Shown here piece after piece: positions 53,181 through 62,653 of a stretch of DNA of 64,000 nt. The translations under genes and the position numbers were made by a program. The notes beneath the pieces are model-generated. The model was not told the origin of the DNA, did not search any database, and saw only the letters and a list, made by a program, of their open reading frames with translations. Each line of letters begins with the position of its first letter. Within the stretch, counting starts at the first letter, position 1. This DNA is from Planctomycetaceae bacterium (lineage in GTDB: Bacteria > Planctomycetota > Planctomycetia > Pirellulales > UBA1268), in the NCBI GenBank assembly GCA_902629495.1, contig CACORA010000003.1, positions 22,839-86,838 on the forward strand. The letters are read 5' to 3'.

Positions 53181-53216
53181 ACGGTCTTCTGTCACGGTTC
53201 GAATCCCTCTCGGCAC
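53181..53216 (+). pseudogene. tRNA 3'-end fragment
   Basis: GGTTCGAATCC at 53196-53206 is the T-loop consensus, followed by CTCTCGGCAC, which would be the T-stem and acceptor 3' strand. No matching 5' acceptor (GTGCCGA) or anticodon arm lies upstream, and the T-stem is mismatched (CACGG against CCCTC), so this is a fragment, not a working tRNA. Confidence 0.4.
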
Positions 53217-53351
53217 TACGAAATCGCGTTTCCCAGTTCTTGTGTTTGCATATTATTGCTTTTCACTCCCCGCATTGTGCTACAAATTCATCAATAGATT
53301 TTTGAAGTGTGAGGTGTCATTGTTCAAGAAGATATGACGTACTTGTATTAG

Positions 53352-53380
53352 CTTCCACTTCCACTTCCACTTCCACTTCA
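53352..53380. repeat. CTTCCA hexanucleotide microsatellite
   Basis: Four full copies of CTTCCA plus a partial fifth lie 37 bases before the GH43-like start codon, between its likely promoter and start. Confidence 0.85.
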
Positions 53381-53416
53381 CGTATCAACCTATCAAAAAC
53401 CAGCATAGTAGCGTCT

Positions 53417-54973
53417 ATGATGAAATTGACCGCATCTTGCTTGCTCTTAATAATTGTTGCTGTTCTCTATGCTCAGCCACACGGCTGGTCAAAGAACAGT
53501 TCTGAAAAGTGGATTGAGAACCCAAGTTTTGAATCAGATAGTGGTTGGAGGAACTTGGAAATTGGTTCGAACGAGTACTATGCCCCGGTGGAAGGCACTC
53601 GGTATGCTGTTCTGAGTGAGGTGGGAAACGTCCTTCAACAACGAACGAGTCTGCAGTTAACGAAAGGTGAAACGTTTTACATAACGGTTTGGGCAAGAAG
53701 TATTTATGATGAGAGACATTCACGACAACTGATGAGTGCAACGCAGCAATATCCAGACGGTAGCAATGCTCGCGCCTGTCTTCGAGTGTCCTTGAGTATT
53801 CAGGATACAACGGTTTCTAAGTATGACGGCTGTGTAAGCCCAGAAACAATTCGTGGAGCACCAGAAGACTTTTCAAACGACGATGGTGGGAATGTTTGGG
53901 TTGATGGAGGATATCGACACGCGTTTAGCGAAAGTCGATTTATTCAGGAAATTGATTGTGATCCTATCCATGACCCGTGGGAGATTGCTCCTGACTTTGA
54001 CGCGTACGAACGTGCGCAGGAAGACAGGGGTGCTGTGTGTCCAGTTATTGTGCATGGTCAAAAGCGATTGTACGTGAGCACCTTCGAAGATCCAGAAGGT
54101 AAGAACGAGGAATATAATGCTATCCAATTTATAGAACCCCAGGGAGATGGGGATCCCAATTACGAATGGCCGAAAGGTCCTCCTAGAAAATATGAAAATC
54201 TTGTGTTGTCGCACGCTGGAGATGAAGAAATTATTGCTTTTGACCCTCATGTTTTTTTTGATGAGTCGGAGCAAAGGCTCTGGATGGCGTGGGGTGGAAA
54301 TTTTATAGCGGTCACAGAACTCAATCCAGAGACAGGTCTTCTCCTGAAAGAGCAAAATGATCCGGAAGTCATGTCACATGAACATATTCATTCGATTGTG
54401 GCTGATCGTGCAAGTGATCACATCGATACATGGACCGGAGACAACGAATGGATAGAAGGTGCTGCCCTCTATCGGAAAGGTGATTACTGGTATCTTTTTG
54501 CTAGCTACGGCAGTCTCATGAAAAGCTATACCATTCGAATGGGACGAAGCCATAACCCAATGGGGCCGTATCTTGATAAAGATGGCATTGCGCTCACGCA
54601 ATTCAACAAACAGAAGAATCGATTTGGAAATAGTTTTTTCCTAGGAGATGATGGATCACACCTCGTTCCAGGGCATCCGCACTTCTGGGAAGAACATGGG
54701 CAGACATTTGTTGGCTACGACTACCGAACAAGTAAGCAGACAACCAGGGAGGGTGAAGAGTACCCTGACCTTCTTGGGATTCGAAAAGTGTATTGGGTGC
54801 ATGGCTGGCCAACGATATGGACGCCTATTACGGTCAGCATCTCTGCGGCAGACTACCCGGAGTTCATTGGTGAAAATATTGTGCTTCGTATTGAACATAC
54901 TGGAGATGCTGGCAGTATGATTGCAATTGACGATATCTCATGCACTGACGGCGTGGTCAACAAGTATCCCTGA
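53417..54973 (+). CDS. Secreted GH43-like glycoside hydrolase
   Basis: The 518-residue protein has a signal peptide (about residues 1-22, KLTASCLLLIIVAVLYAQ). It is followed by a region of about 130 residues rich in strands that could be a carbohydrate-binding module, then a five-bladed propeller resembling GH43: FDPHVFFDESEQRLWMAWGG, EWIEGAALYRKGDYWYLFAS with the likely acid Glu, and SYTIRMGRSHNPMGPY. GH43 enzymes act on arabinan, xylan and similar glycans. The ATG at 53417 (or 53420) begins the signal; an upstream GTG at 53309 would make the hexanucleotide repeat coding, which is rejected. Confidence 0.75.
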   Translation: MMKLTASCLLLIIVAVLYAQPHGWSKNSSEKWIENPSFESDSGWRNLEIGSNEYYAPVEGTRYAVLSEVGNVLQQRTSLQLTKGETFYITVWARSIYDERHSRQLMSATQQYPDGSNARACLRVSLSIQDTTVSKYDGCVSPETIRGAPEDFSNDDGGNVWVDGGYRHAFSESRFIQEIDCDPIHDPWEIAPDFDAYERAQEDRGAVCPVIVHGQKRLYVSTFEDPEGKNEEYNAIQFIEPQGDGDPNYEWPKGPPRKYENLVLSHAGDEEIIAFDPHVFFDESEQRLWMAWGGNFIAVTELNPETGLLLKEQNDPEVMSHEHIHSIVADRASDHIDTWTGDNEWIEGAALYRKGDYWYLFASYGSLMKSYTIRMGRSHNPMGPYLDKDGIALTQFNKQKNRFGNSFFLGDDGSHLVPGHPHFWEEHGQTFVGYDYRTSKQTTREGEEYPDLLGIRKVYWVHGWPTIWTPITVSISAADYPEFIGENIVLRIEHTGDAGSMIAIDDISCTDGVVNKYP

Positions 54974-55097
54974 ATACATGGTTGTACATGAGCATCAATA
55001 ACAGTAGTCGAGTTGTTATGAAATGCACTGTGCGCAGGGTTTAGCCTTAATCAGAAAGAGTTCGTAGGAATTCACTTTCTGGTACAAGCGAGAATTT

Positions 55098-56573
55098 TTA
55101 GAACTGCCAGATGACGTCGCAGCCACCGTAGAATTGTCCGTTCTGGTCAAGATTACGGCCGTACGGCATGGTTCCCGGAGGACCGTTTCCGCCACCTGCG
55201 TCAGCTGAAAACCAGTCATAGCGTAGTTCTGGTCGGATAACCATGTTGTTCCCAATCAGGTAATTGAGACCCCAGGTCATTTCCCAGAAGTTACCGGCAA
55301 ACCCTGCTTGTTGCAGACCAGCAGCTGCTGGCGAACCATCACGAAGGCCAGACACAACACGGGTACCGTTGTTATCACGGAACCACTCAAATCGCAGACC
55401 ACCAATCAGGTAGTCTGTGAAGTTATAAAACAGATACTGGTTCGCACCGTACCAGTAGGCTGAACCGTTTTGTTGGCCTTGTGTCTGGTATACAGGATTT
55501 GCATGTGCCTGATAACCAAAGTCACTCTGATACACGTACGTCAACTTATCAGTGAACTCATTGGTGTACACAATGCTGGTCACCGTTCGGTTGCCAACAA
55601 AGTTCGCACCGAAAGGGTCCTGAAAACCACTCAGCTGATTGCCACTTGAGTTTGCAAGTGTCAGAGCCTGTGATCCATCAGAACTTGAGAACGTAACAGC
55701 TCCCAAGAATGATGCATTACTGTTTTGTCCAGGACCTGGATTCGCAATTGCAGCGCCGGTCTCAAGACCGTCGTCCCAGTTATCCCAACCATTGGTAATA
55801 CCACCGATAATGGTCAGCTGGTCGTTTGGCACCCATGTGCCCAGTACACCAGTATGGGTAAACGGTTCGCCATACTGCATGGTGTAAGCATGGGTGTAGA
55901 AGAAATTACCGATCGCAGGAACAACTTCATACCCAATCAAGGTGTAAAAGTGACCAAACTTAACGTTTAGTTCTTGGCTCCCCAGCTCACCGTAGACCTG
56001 TGGCATGGCAAGACCGTAGTACCGGTTGGTATTCCAACGAGGACCGGTCAGACCAAGTGGGTCAGGAGTTGAACGATACGCATCAAGACCAGCTGCAACT
56101 GTGTACAGGAAGTCCGTACCGTAGAGCAGGTCAATTCGTCCACCCCAACTGAGTTGGTCTTCTTTTAAGATCCGCTCATTCACAAGATAGAGTTGATTCA
56201 TCTGCCCCTGCCAGCTTCGATCATTAAAGGTGATTGGACCATTCCAATCAGCTCCCCAGCCATTCGCGCCGATACCAACGTCGACCCAACCGTAGGTCTC
56301 AATGCCTCTGTTGAGAAGAAACTGTGTTTCGAGGTAACGAGTTGCTCCCTCCTCAACCGCGGCTTCCTGTGGAGCAGCTGCACGAAATTGATAAACATCC
56401 TCATCCGGTACCCCTTCACGAGGCATGAGTGTGACGGGGGCCTGACCGTCGGCCTGTGCGAATGCATCGTAGATTTCACGCTCGGCTACAGGGCCTGCAG
56501 GCTCTCCTGCGAGCAGTGTTGAGCTCAGGAGACCAGCAAGAACGCATTTCGATATTGTTTTTCCAATGAGCAT
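55098..56573 (-). CDS. OmpL-like outer-membrane porin (BBP2 family)
   Basis: The 491-residue protein has a signal peptide (residues about 1-22) and a beta-barrel pattern of alternating aromatic/hydrophobic strands rich in Tyr and Trp, ending in the outer-membrane signature Phe (GGCDVIWQF). Segments such as GIETYGWVDVGIGANG and FGHFYTLIGYEVVPAIGNFFY identify the planctomycete BBP2/DUF1597 porin family. It probably forms an outer-membrane channel. Its start has no strong ribosome site. Confidence 0.85.
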   Translation of the reverse strand: MLIGKTISKCVLAGLLSSTLLAGEPAGPVAEREIYDAFAQADGQAPVTLMPREGVPDEDVYQFRAAAPQEAAVEEGATRYLETQFLLNRGIETYGWVDVGIGANGWGADWNGPITFNDRSWQGQMNQLYLVNERILKEDQLSWGGRIDLLYGTDFLYTVAAGLDAYRSTPDPLGLTGPRWNTNRYYGLAMPQVYGELGSQELNVKFGHFYTLIGYEVVPAIGNFFYTHAYTMQYGEPFTHTGVLGTWVPNDQLTIIGGITNGWDNWDDGLETGAAIANPGPGQNSNASFLGAVTFSSSDGSQALTLANSSGNQLSGFQDPFGANFVGNRTVTSIVYTNEFTDKLTYVYQSDFGYQAHANPVYQTQGQQNGSAYWYGANQYLFYNFTDYLIGGLRFEWFRDNNGTRVVSGLRDGSPAAAGLQQAGFAGNFWEMTWGLNYLIGNNMVIRPELRYDWFSADAGGGNGPPGTMPYGRNLDQNGQFYGGCDVIWQF

Positions 56574-57120
56574 AAGTCGTTTATTTTCTGAAGTGAGTGC
56601 AATGAGCCATCAATGGGGATTATTGCCAAACCCTTCTGCTGATAACGCCGAAGAGTCATGTCTCCTTGCCTATTCGGCATATCTGTCAGGATGAGTGGAA
56701 AAAAACATCCCGATCGGCAACGTCATGACAATCATTCCAAATTAACAAGGATCGGTTTTCAAAACATAGATATCACATTGGTCACGGAGAGAGGATCTAT
56801 CAAAAACCTGATGACGTGCAAAAGAAAGTGTGGCCTATGAGTCCCGTTGGGGTTGGCCTTGATGAGAACGGTTGGTGCCAGTAAACGAATTTTCTGAATA
56901 ATCTGTCACAATTTGTCGTGGTTCACCCCAACGAAGAAGTCGAGAGCGTCACCAGTAAGACCTTGGTGCTCATGTCAATCTGAATGGTGACTGGAATGAA
57001 CGTTCTCTTTCGAATAAAAAACTGCAAGTCGGGGCGATGCAATTCGAACGCACGACCTTTACGTCCCGAACGAAGCGTTCTAGCCAGGCGGATCTACGTC
57101 TCGGGGTATGCATTCGACAA
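56574..57120. other. Intergenic region between porin and RTX genes
   Basis: No credible coding sequence. It holds a degenerate tRNA-Pro-like sequence (57029-57107); otherwise I see nothing but a short TGCC/GGCA stem about 75-90 bases upstream of the porin ATG. Confidence 0.45.
57029..57107 (-). pseudogene. tRNA-Pro(CGG)-like relic
   Basis: The minus strand matches a tRNA-Pro along its length: GCCTGGCTAG D-loop, CTTCGTTCGGGACG anticodon region with CGG in the loop, GTTCGAATT T-loop and 3' CGCCCCGA. But the 5' acceptor reads ACCCCGA instead of CGGGGCG, the D-stem is unpaired, and the anticodon 3' strand has an inserted base. It cannot fold as a working tRNA. Confidence 0.5.
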
Positions 57121-58920
57121 TCACCTAGCTGTACGAACTAGGCCATTGCATAAATACAGTTGTTCAAAACTGAGAAAGATAAGATCATCGCCAGGTGTGC
57201 CGGTTGACCCTGTCCAGAGCCGTAGGTTAAGCGGCTTCCGAAGATACACTCCCCGGGCGAATCTGCTATGCACAATTCTTTCAACAATATACGTCTGGTT
57301 CAGCACGTGGGATGGAGGGCGTGGAGTATCAATAGCAAGAGCCGTGTTAATTCCGGTCCATTCTCCCAGTTCGATAACAGTTGCCTCTGATCTATGTAAT
57401 TCATCTGATAAGCGATACCAATTGCGAAATTCACCTATCTGTGTGTGTCTTCCATAAAACCCGAATGCATGAAACATGTCATGCATATTCGTTTCTTCGA
57501 GTACTTTGTGATAGCCTCCCTCATGGTGGGCCACAGCTTTTTCTACAACAGCCATCCAGAGGCTCCCATCGAGACCCGTGCCGGTGAATGCAAGTTGGTC
57601 AGGCGCGCGTGTTCCTCGACGCCAGACTGGCAACTGACTATCAACGCGGTAAAAGCGATCATGAATATGTACACCAAACGTACCATCGTTGAAATCAACA
57701 ACGTTGTGTCGGATAGTGGTTGGACTTTCACTTGCTATGGCTCCAAGTTCAAGTAAAAAGTCAGCATTTCCGAGCATATGTCTTAAGTTAGAAGGTGAGT
57801 GAGCTATTTGAATATCTGCACTCGATGGTCCTCCTTCTGCAAAAAGTGGATTTTCTGGAAATGACATATACCTGAGATCACGTCTTGAAGATGAGCGCGG
57901 AGCATTCCACGTTGGATCGGAAATGTTATCGTGATCGAGTGTGAGATCAGCCCTGTTGTCGAACCGTGTAATCTCATGGACAGTGTCGTGTGATTCCACT
58001 CCGCGTATGACATCCCGCCATTCACGTCCACCTCTAGCCCAAAAACCTCTGTCGACTTCTCTATAGTCAGTCCAGTAGGCATCACGTCCTGGGCCACCAT
58101 CAACTCGAGCATCACCATAGTTATCTATTGCAATGAGTATGTCGTCGCCATCTTGGCCAAACATGCGATCCCAGCCTGATTGACCATTCAGGTGGTCGTC
58201 GCCGTTGCCACCATCGATCCAGTCATTGTCGGCACCTCCAAGGAGGACATCATCACCATCTTCCCCTAAAAGAATATCGTTCCCTGCATCTCCAATGAGG
58301 TGATCTCTACCAAAACCACCGAAGAGGATGTCCCTGGCACTTCCGCCCTTCAGATAATCATCACCACTACCACCGCGCATAATATCCCGATCAGGCCCCC
58401 CGTACATTCTGTCTTTGCCTGCATCACCTCGCATGTCGTCATTGCCTGACCACCCATACATGTCATCGTCACCGAGACCTCCACGCATCACGTCATTTCC
58501 ACCCAAACCGAAGAGACTGTCATTTCCAGGGCCACCAAAAAGAACATCTCTAAGGGTGCTACCCGTTAGCTGATCATCACCGGCGTTACCCCATGCAAGA
58601 ACCTGGAGGTGACGAGCGCTTGTTGAAAAGGAATCATTTCCGCTCCCTCCGTGGAAACGAATTTCTTTCAGGGATGGTGCATGATACCAGCCAGAAGAAC
58701 GGCCAATTCCTGGTTCGTTAACCACATAATAATTCCCCCAAGAATTCACAACGACGTGTGAGTTTGTGTCATCACAACGGATAACGAGAGCGTCTCCTGA
58801 GACTTCAACAGAATCCACTGCCATCATTTTGCGAGTTTCGAGTTGTTCAGGACGACCAATACTGGACTTTCGGTAGTTGCATTCTTTTTTCTTATTAAAA
58901 ATGTTGAATGGCCAGATCAT
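57121..58920 (-). CDS. RTX-repeat protein with inactivated calpain (C2) domain
   Basis: The 599-residue protein starts with a basic region and the planctomycete LExR motif (QLETRKMMAVD). About 17 RTX nonapeptides (GGxGxDxxx, such as GGSGNDSFS and GEDGDDVLL) cover residues about 90-290 and should bind calcium. From about residue 379 the sequence matches a calpain-like C2 peptidase (GLDGSLWMAVVEKA is diagnostic), but catalytic Cys is Ala (GNADFL), the His-containing HAY motif reads NQTY, and the RNPWG motif reads RKPLN. It is thus a pseudo-peptidase. GAGGAG precedes ATG 58920. Probably secreted, with an unknown binding role. Confidence 0.85.
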   Translation of the reverse strand: MIWPFNIFNKKKECNYRKSSIGRPEQLETRKMMAVDSVEVSGDALVIRCDDTNSHVVVNSWGNYYVVNEPGIGRSSGWYHAPSLKEIRFHGGSGNDSFSTSARHLQVLAWGNAGDDQLTGSTLRDVLFGGPGNDSLFGLGGNDVMRGGLGDDDMYGWSGNDDMRGDAGKDRMYGGPDRDIMRGGSGDDYLKGGSARDILFGGFGRDHLIGDAGNDILLGEDGDDVLLGGADNDWIDGGNGDDHLNGQSGWDRMFGQDGDDILIAIDNYGDARVDGGPGRDAYWTDYREVDRGFWARGGREWRDVIRGVESHDTVHEITRFDNRADLTLDHDNISDPTWNAPRSSSRRDLRYMSFPENPLFAEGGPSSADIQIAHSPSNLRHMLGNADFLLELGAIASESPTTIRHNVVDFNDGTFGVHIHDRFYRVDSQLPVWRRGTRAPDQLAFTGTGLDGSLWMAVVEKAVAHHEGGYHKVLEETNMHDMFHAFGFYGRHTQIGEFRNWYRLSDELHRSEATVIELGEWTGINTALAIDTPRPPSHVLNQTYIVERIVHSRFARGVYLRKPLNLRLWTGSTGTPGDDLIFLSFEQLYLCNGLVRTAR

Positions 58921-59325
58921 AAAAGAACTCCTCTTGTGATTGCTGTGATGCGAAGGACTCAATGTTCCTTCGATCACCGTCCTGTGATTGAACAAGCACG
59001 TGAGGGAGCCTGTAGAGCGAAATACATGCCAAACACCAATCGAACAAAAAAACTTTTCTTGGTAAGAAAGTTGGTGGAAACGATGATGCTCTAAAGCACC
59101 GTAGTGGTGCAGAATGCGCCAGTGTGGTGCATTTTTCGCTGTGAGTTACTTGGCAATTCACCCACAGGTTAGAGCATCAGAAGGAGAAACAGATATCCGC
59201 GTCAGCGGAAGTATCTGACTTATCAATGCCGTTAATTACCTGACCGCAATCTCCTGTCGTGTGTTTGACAGAGGCAGCGGTCATTTTCTTCGGATATATC
59301 TCATAAAGGAGGAAAGGCAAAGGTA
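58921..59325. other. Intergenic region between RTX and PQQ-propeller genes
   Basis: No coding sequence seen. A terminator-like hairpin lies at 59190-59217; the rest shows nothing remarkable. Confidence 0.45.
59190..59217 (-). terminator. Terminator-like hairpin after the PQQ-propeller gene
   Basis: On the minus strand CAGATA and TATCTG pair, then TCCGC/GCGGA after a two-base bulge, with a 4-base loop. TTTCTCC follows on the same strand, a weak T-rich tail. Confidence 0.5.
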
Positions 59326-60675
59326 TCACTTTGCCAGTGAAACACAGACGAGTTCTTCATCATTTCGTGCAAAGACACAACGATTTGCAAAGGCTGGGTG
59401 GCTCCACACGACATTACGCCCAAAACATTCGTTTGTAGGAGCAAGAATATGCATTCGCCCCAACTCCTGATATGAATCTGTAGTGAGTGTCGCAACGATC
59501 AAATCACCTGTTTCACTAAATATCCATGTTCGATCTGCAGTGCTGGTGGTATTTGATTTTGGCTTGTGTTGCACAAGGAAAGCCGTGCCATGTCTGCCAC
59601 GTCTGGTGCCCCCGGTTGTCGGGTCGAGCGTTTCCCAAAGCCGTTTGCCAGTGCTGAGATCGGCGGCTGTCAGCATGCCTGTTTCACAATCACAGCCGTA
59701 GATAGTTTTGTTTTCTATGTATGGAGTACTGTTTGAACAGTACACACCCGTTTTTGGTTTCCCTCGCCGGATGACAGTTGTTCCATCGCCATTCGATGAA
59801 AGACGCAAGAGTGCGCTTACTTGCCCAATGCCACTTGCGAATAAAACCATGTCATCATCTAACGAAGTGACTTGTGGTGCCATAATGGACATTCCATAAG
59901 AAGGCTTAAGGGGCTGTGACCAGATGGTCTCACCAGAATGTGGATGCACTGCATTCAATTTGTCTGCATCCCATATGACAAGTTGTTTTGTTCCAAAGGG
60001 CGTGATCATAGTGGGTGGACAATATCCACTTTCACTAGCTGAGATGGCACGCCACAGTTCTTTTCCACTGTCCTTATCGAAGGCTACGGCAATACTTGAG
60101 TCACCACCAACAAGACAGAATAGTCGTTTGCCATCAACGAGAGGGTGACCACAGAATCCCCAGATTGGGGTTGGGGCGTTGTACTCTTTTTTGAAATCCT
60201 TTTTCCAGATGACGGTTCCAGTCAAAGCATCGAGACAGGTGAGATTCCCTTCCGCTCCTAATGCGTACACTTTTCCTTCAGCAATTGTTGGGGTGCAACG
60301 TGGTCCGGATGCATAGGAGATCGCATAGGGACAATCGTATTCATACTTCCAAATGAGATTTCCTGTTGTGGCATCAAAGCAGAGAATCCGTTCACTCCCT
60401 TGAAGTTTTGTGCGGTCGTTTGGGCTATTCGCAATAGCTCCATCATTCTTTGCGTAATCCATCAAATAGACCCGTCCGTTGGCAACTGCAGGGCCTGAGT
60501 AACCAGCATTTACGGATGCTCGCCATACGACTGGGAGACCATCCTCAGGAATTGTCTTAACAATTCCTGACTCATGCCACACGCCATCTCTGTTCAGTCC
60601 CATCCACTGTGGCCAGTCATCTGCAGAGAGAGAGGGAGTAAAAAAAAGAATGCTGAGAATCCAGAGATGCTTCAT
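59326..60675 (-). CDS. Secreted PQQ-like beta-propeller protein
   Basis: The 449-residue protein has a signal peptide (residues 1-18) and DDWPQWMGLNRDGVW, a common opening of planctomycete PQQ-propeller proteins. At least five blades show the repeat pattern (LCFDATTGNLIWKYE, TCLDALTGTVIWKKD, VAFDKDSGKELWRA, AVHPHSGETIWSQ, TAADLSTGKRLWET). No PQQ-binding or catalytic Asp cluster is certain, so it may be a binding or scaffold protein. It lies 44 bases after recJ on the same strand. Confidence 0.88.
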   Translation of the reverse strand: MKHLWILSILFFTPSLSADDWPQWMGLNRDGVWHESGIVKTIPEDGLPVVWRASVNAGYSGPAVANGRVYLMDYAKNDGAIANSPNDRTKLQGSERILCFDATTGNLIWKYEYDCPYAISYASGPRCTPTIAEGKVYALGAEGNLTCLDALTGTVIWKKDFKKEYNAPTPIWGFCGHPLVDGKRLFCLVGGDSSIAVAFDKDSGKELWRAISASESGYCPPTMITPFGTKQLVIWDADKLNAVHPHSGETIWSQPLKPSYGMSIMAPQVTSLDDDMVLFASGIGQVSALLRLSSNGDGTTVIRRGKPKTGVYCSNSTPYIENKTIYGCDCETGMLTAADLSTGKRLWETLDPTTGGTRRGRHGTAFLVQHKPKSNTTSTADRTWIFSETGDLIVATLTTDSYQELGRMHILAPTNECFGRNVVWSHPAFANRCVFARNDEELVCVSLAK

Positions 60676-60719
60676 GATGACTATCTTTCAGAATGAGAAC
60701 GAGAAAACAAAAGCTGATT

Positions 60720-62504
60720 TTAGTGTGCTGCCTTTAGTGAGGGTAAATCAAGTGATACATCGACCCCATCGGGACGCCAGTCAATAATCTCCATCTCAGC
60801 AGATCGACGTCCACGAAACTCATTGATTTTTGGCTTAAAGGCAACGTGAAATGGCTCTCCAGGCGTTGGGAGTTGGTCGATCCATTCCGCAGCACCAAAT
60901 GCTATGCCACGCACACGTACTCCATGTTGAATGAGGTTCATGGCAAGATGTCTCCCGCCCCCACCGATCGCACGAGGAGGTTCAGCTAGAGCTACAGCAG
61001 AAGCGCATAATACGGGTCGTCTATTTGATTGACCAAAGGGAGCGAGTTGCTCTACTTGCTCAACGGCTTCGATCGTCAGTCCAGAAAGACTCGTCTCTCC
61101 ATCGATTGTAATTTGAGCGACTCGTAGGTTATGAGGCATGCGTGCCGAAACCTCCTCACAGAATTTTTCACGAAATGCTTCAATATTTTGATCCTCAATT
61201 CGAAGCCCAGCAGCTGCAGCATGGCCACCACAGGACACCAAAAGTTCTTTACAAGCCAATAATGCAGCATGTACATCAAATCCAGGTACACTCCGGACAC
61301 TTCCGATTGCGGGACGGCCCTGATGTTCATCTTGTGCAATCATGACAACGGGGCGGTGAAAGCGTTCTGCCAGTCGTCCTGCAACAATGCCAATGACTCC
61401 TGCATGCCAGCTTCGATGAGCTAAAACGAGCGATGAGTCATCGACGGGATCAAACTGCTCTTTTACTTGCTTTGATGCAGAAAGTTGAATGCTACGTTCC
61501 TCATGTTCTCTCTGCGTATTTAGTTCATGAATGTAGTTTGCCAGTGAGACTGCTCGGGCTGAATCAGGTGTAGTGAGCATTTCAATGCCGCATGATGCCT
61601 GTCCAAGCCGGCCAGCAGCATTGAGGCGTGGAGCGAGACGAAATGCCACATCTTCACTTTCAAGACTTGATTTATCATGAAGTTTTGCAAGTTCAAGCAG
61701 TCTTGTAATGCCAGCGCCCCCTCGTTTCCGAAGGCATTCTAAACCGTGCTTCACAAAAACTCTGTTTTCATCGAGAAGTGGTACAACATCAGCGACTGTT
61801 CCGAGTGCTGCATACCCCATGCCACGAAGAAGCATTTCTCGAAGTCGAGGGGTTACCTGTTTCGCGCCGGAAGTACGAGTCGCAATTGCCCAAGCAAGCT
61901 TGAATGCAACACCAGCGCCACAGAGTTCACCAAATGGGTAATCAGTTCCCGGCAGGCGAGGATGGACAAGTACATCCGCTTCCGGAAGTGAATCGGCTAA
62001 CGTGTGATGGTCAGTGATAATGAGTTCAATGCCCAAGTGCCTGGCAATGCTGGCTTCCGCAAGACTTGCGATACCACAATCAACAGTCACAATAAGATCA
62101 GTTGACTGCTTTGCTAAATGCTTGAGTGCATCACCATTGAGACCATAACCCTCTTCAAAGCGGTCCGGAACATAGTAGGTTGGCGTTGCATCGATGGCCT
62201 CAAGACACGCACAAAGAATAGCTGTTGCACACATGCCATCTGCATCGTAGTCACCATAAATTACGATTTTTTTACCAGCCTTGGCAGCATTCAAAATTCT
62301 TTCTGCTGCCTCCGATACACCTGGGAGGAGTTCGGGATCTCGGAGGTCAGCCATCGTCCCGCTCAAAAAAGACTTTACGTCATCAGCAGCGGTGAGACCT
62401 CGAGCGGCCAGCAGCCGAGCTACAATGCTGGAAACTCTTGCAGATCGCTCAATATCTGCAACCACAGCCTGATCATGGGGTTGGATGTGCCAACGTTTCG
62501 GCAT
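60720..62504 (-). CDS. recJ: Single-stranded-DNA-specific exonuclease RecJ
   Basis: The 594-residue protein is a DHH phosphoesterase: GDYDADG at residues 84-90, VDCGI at 141-145 and the DHH at about 165-167, followed by the DHHA1 domain with SCGGHAAAAGL near residue 430 and the C-terminal OB domain. It digests single strands 5' to 3' in recombination and mismatch repair. ATG 62504 is preferred to the one at 62534, which adds ten residues. Confidence 0.94.
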   Translation of the reverse strand: MPKRWHIQPHDQAVVADIERSARVSSIVARLLAARGLTAADDVKSFLSGTMADLRDPELLPGVSEAAERILNAAKAGKKIVIYGDYDADGMCATAILCACLEAIDATPTYYVPDRFEEGYGLNGDALKHLAKQSTDLIVTVDCGIASLAEASIARHLGIELIITDHHTLADSLPEADVLVHPRLPGTDYPFGELCGAGVAFKLAWAIATRTSGAKQVTPRLREMLLRGMGYAALGTVADVVPLLDENRVFVKHGLECLRKRGGAGITRLLELAKLHDKSSLESEDVAFRLAPRLNAAGRLGQASCGIEMLTTPDSARAVSLANYIHELNTQREHEERSIQLSASKQVKEQFDPVDDSSLVLAHRSWHAGVIGIVAGRLAERFHRPVVMIAQDEHQGRPAIGSVRSVPGFDVHAALLACKELLVSCGGHAAAAGLRIEDQNIEAFREKFCEEVSARMPHNLRVAQITIDGETSLSGLTIEAVEQVEQLAPFGQSNRRPVLCASAVALAEPPRAIGGGGRHLAMNLIQHGVRVRGIAFGAAEWIDQLPTPGEPFHVAFKPKINEFRGRRSAEMEIIDWRPDGVDVSLDLPSLKAAH

Positions 62505-62653
62505 CAGTCGGAGGACTCCGGAGGCGGAAAACAAAGAGTATAGGCCATGGACGTCGGTAATGTGACTACTGCCCGTGCAGTGGAGGCAATGAGTGGTATA
62601 TTGCTCACTGAATGGTTTTTCTTAGACAACAGAAACAGTTTTTGGAGGCGGAG

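Larger units (their letters stand above)
52924..53416. other. Intergenic region between sulfatase-HEAT and GH43-like genes
   Basis: No coding sequence is credible. It holds a tRNA 3' fragment (53181-53216) and a CTTCCA microsatellite (53352-53380), and is AT-rich elsewhere. Confidence 0.5.

Noticed and set aside
53309..53416. Upstream start of the GH43-like gene that would translate the repeat
   Set aside because: It would add 36 residues, including a Ser-Thr run, before an obvious signal peptide.
58150..58640. Repetitive DNA resembling a CRISPR array
   Set aside because: The period is 27 bases and codes for RTX nonapeptides in frame; there are no spacers.
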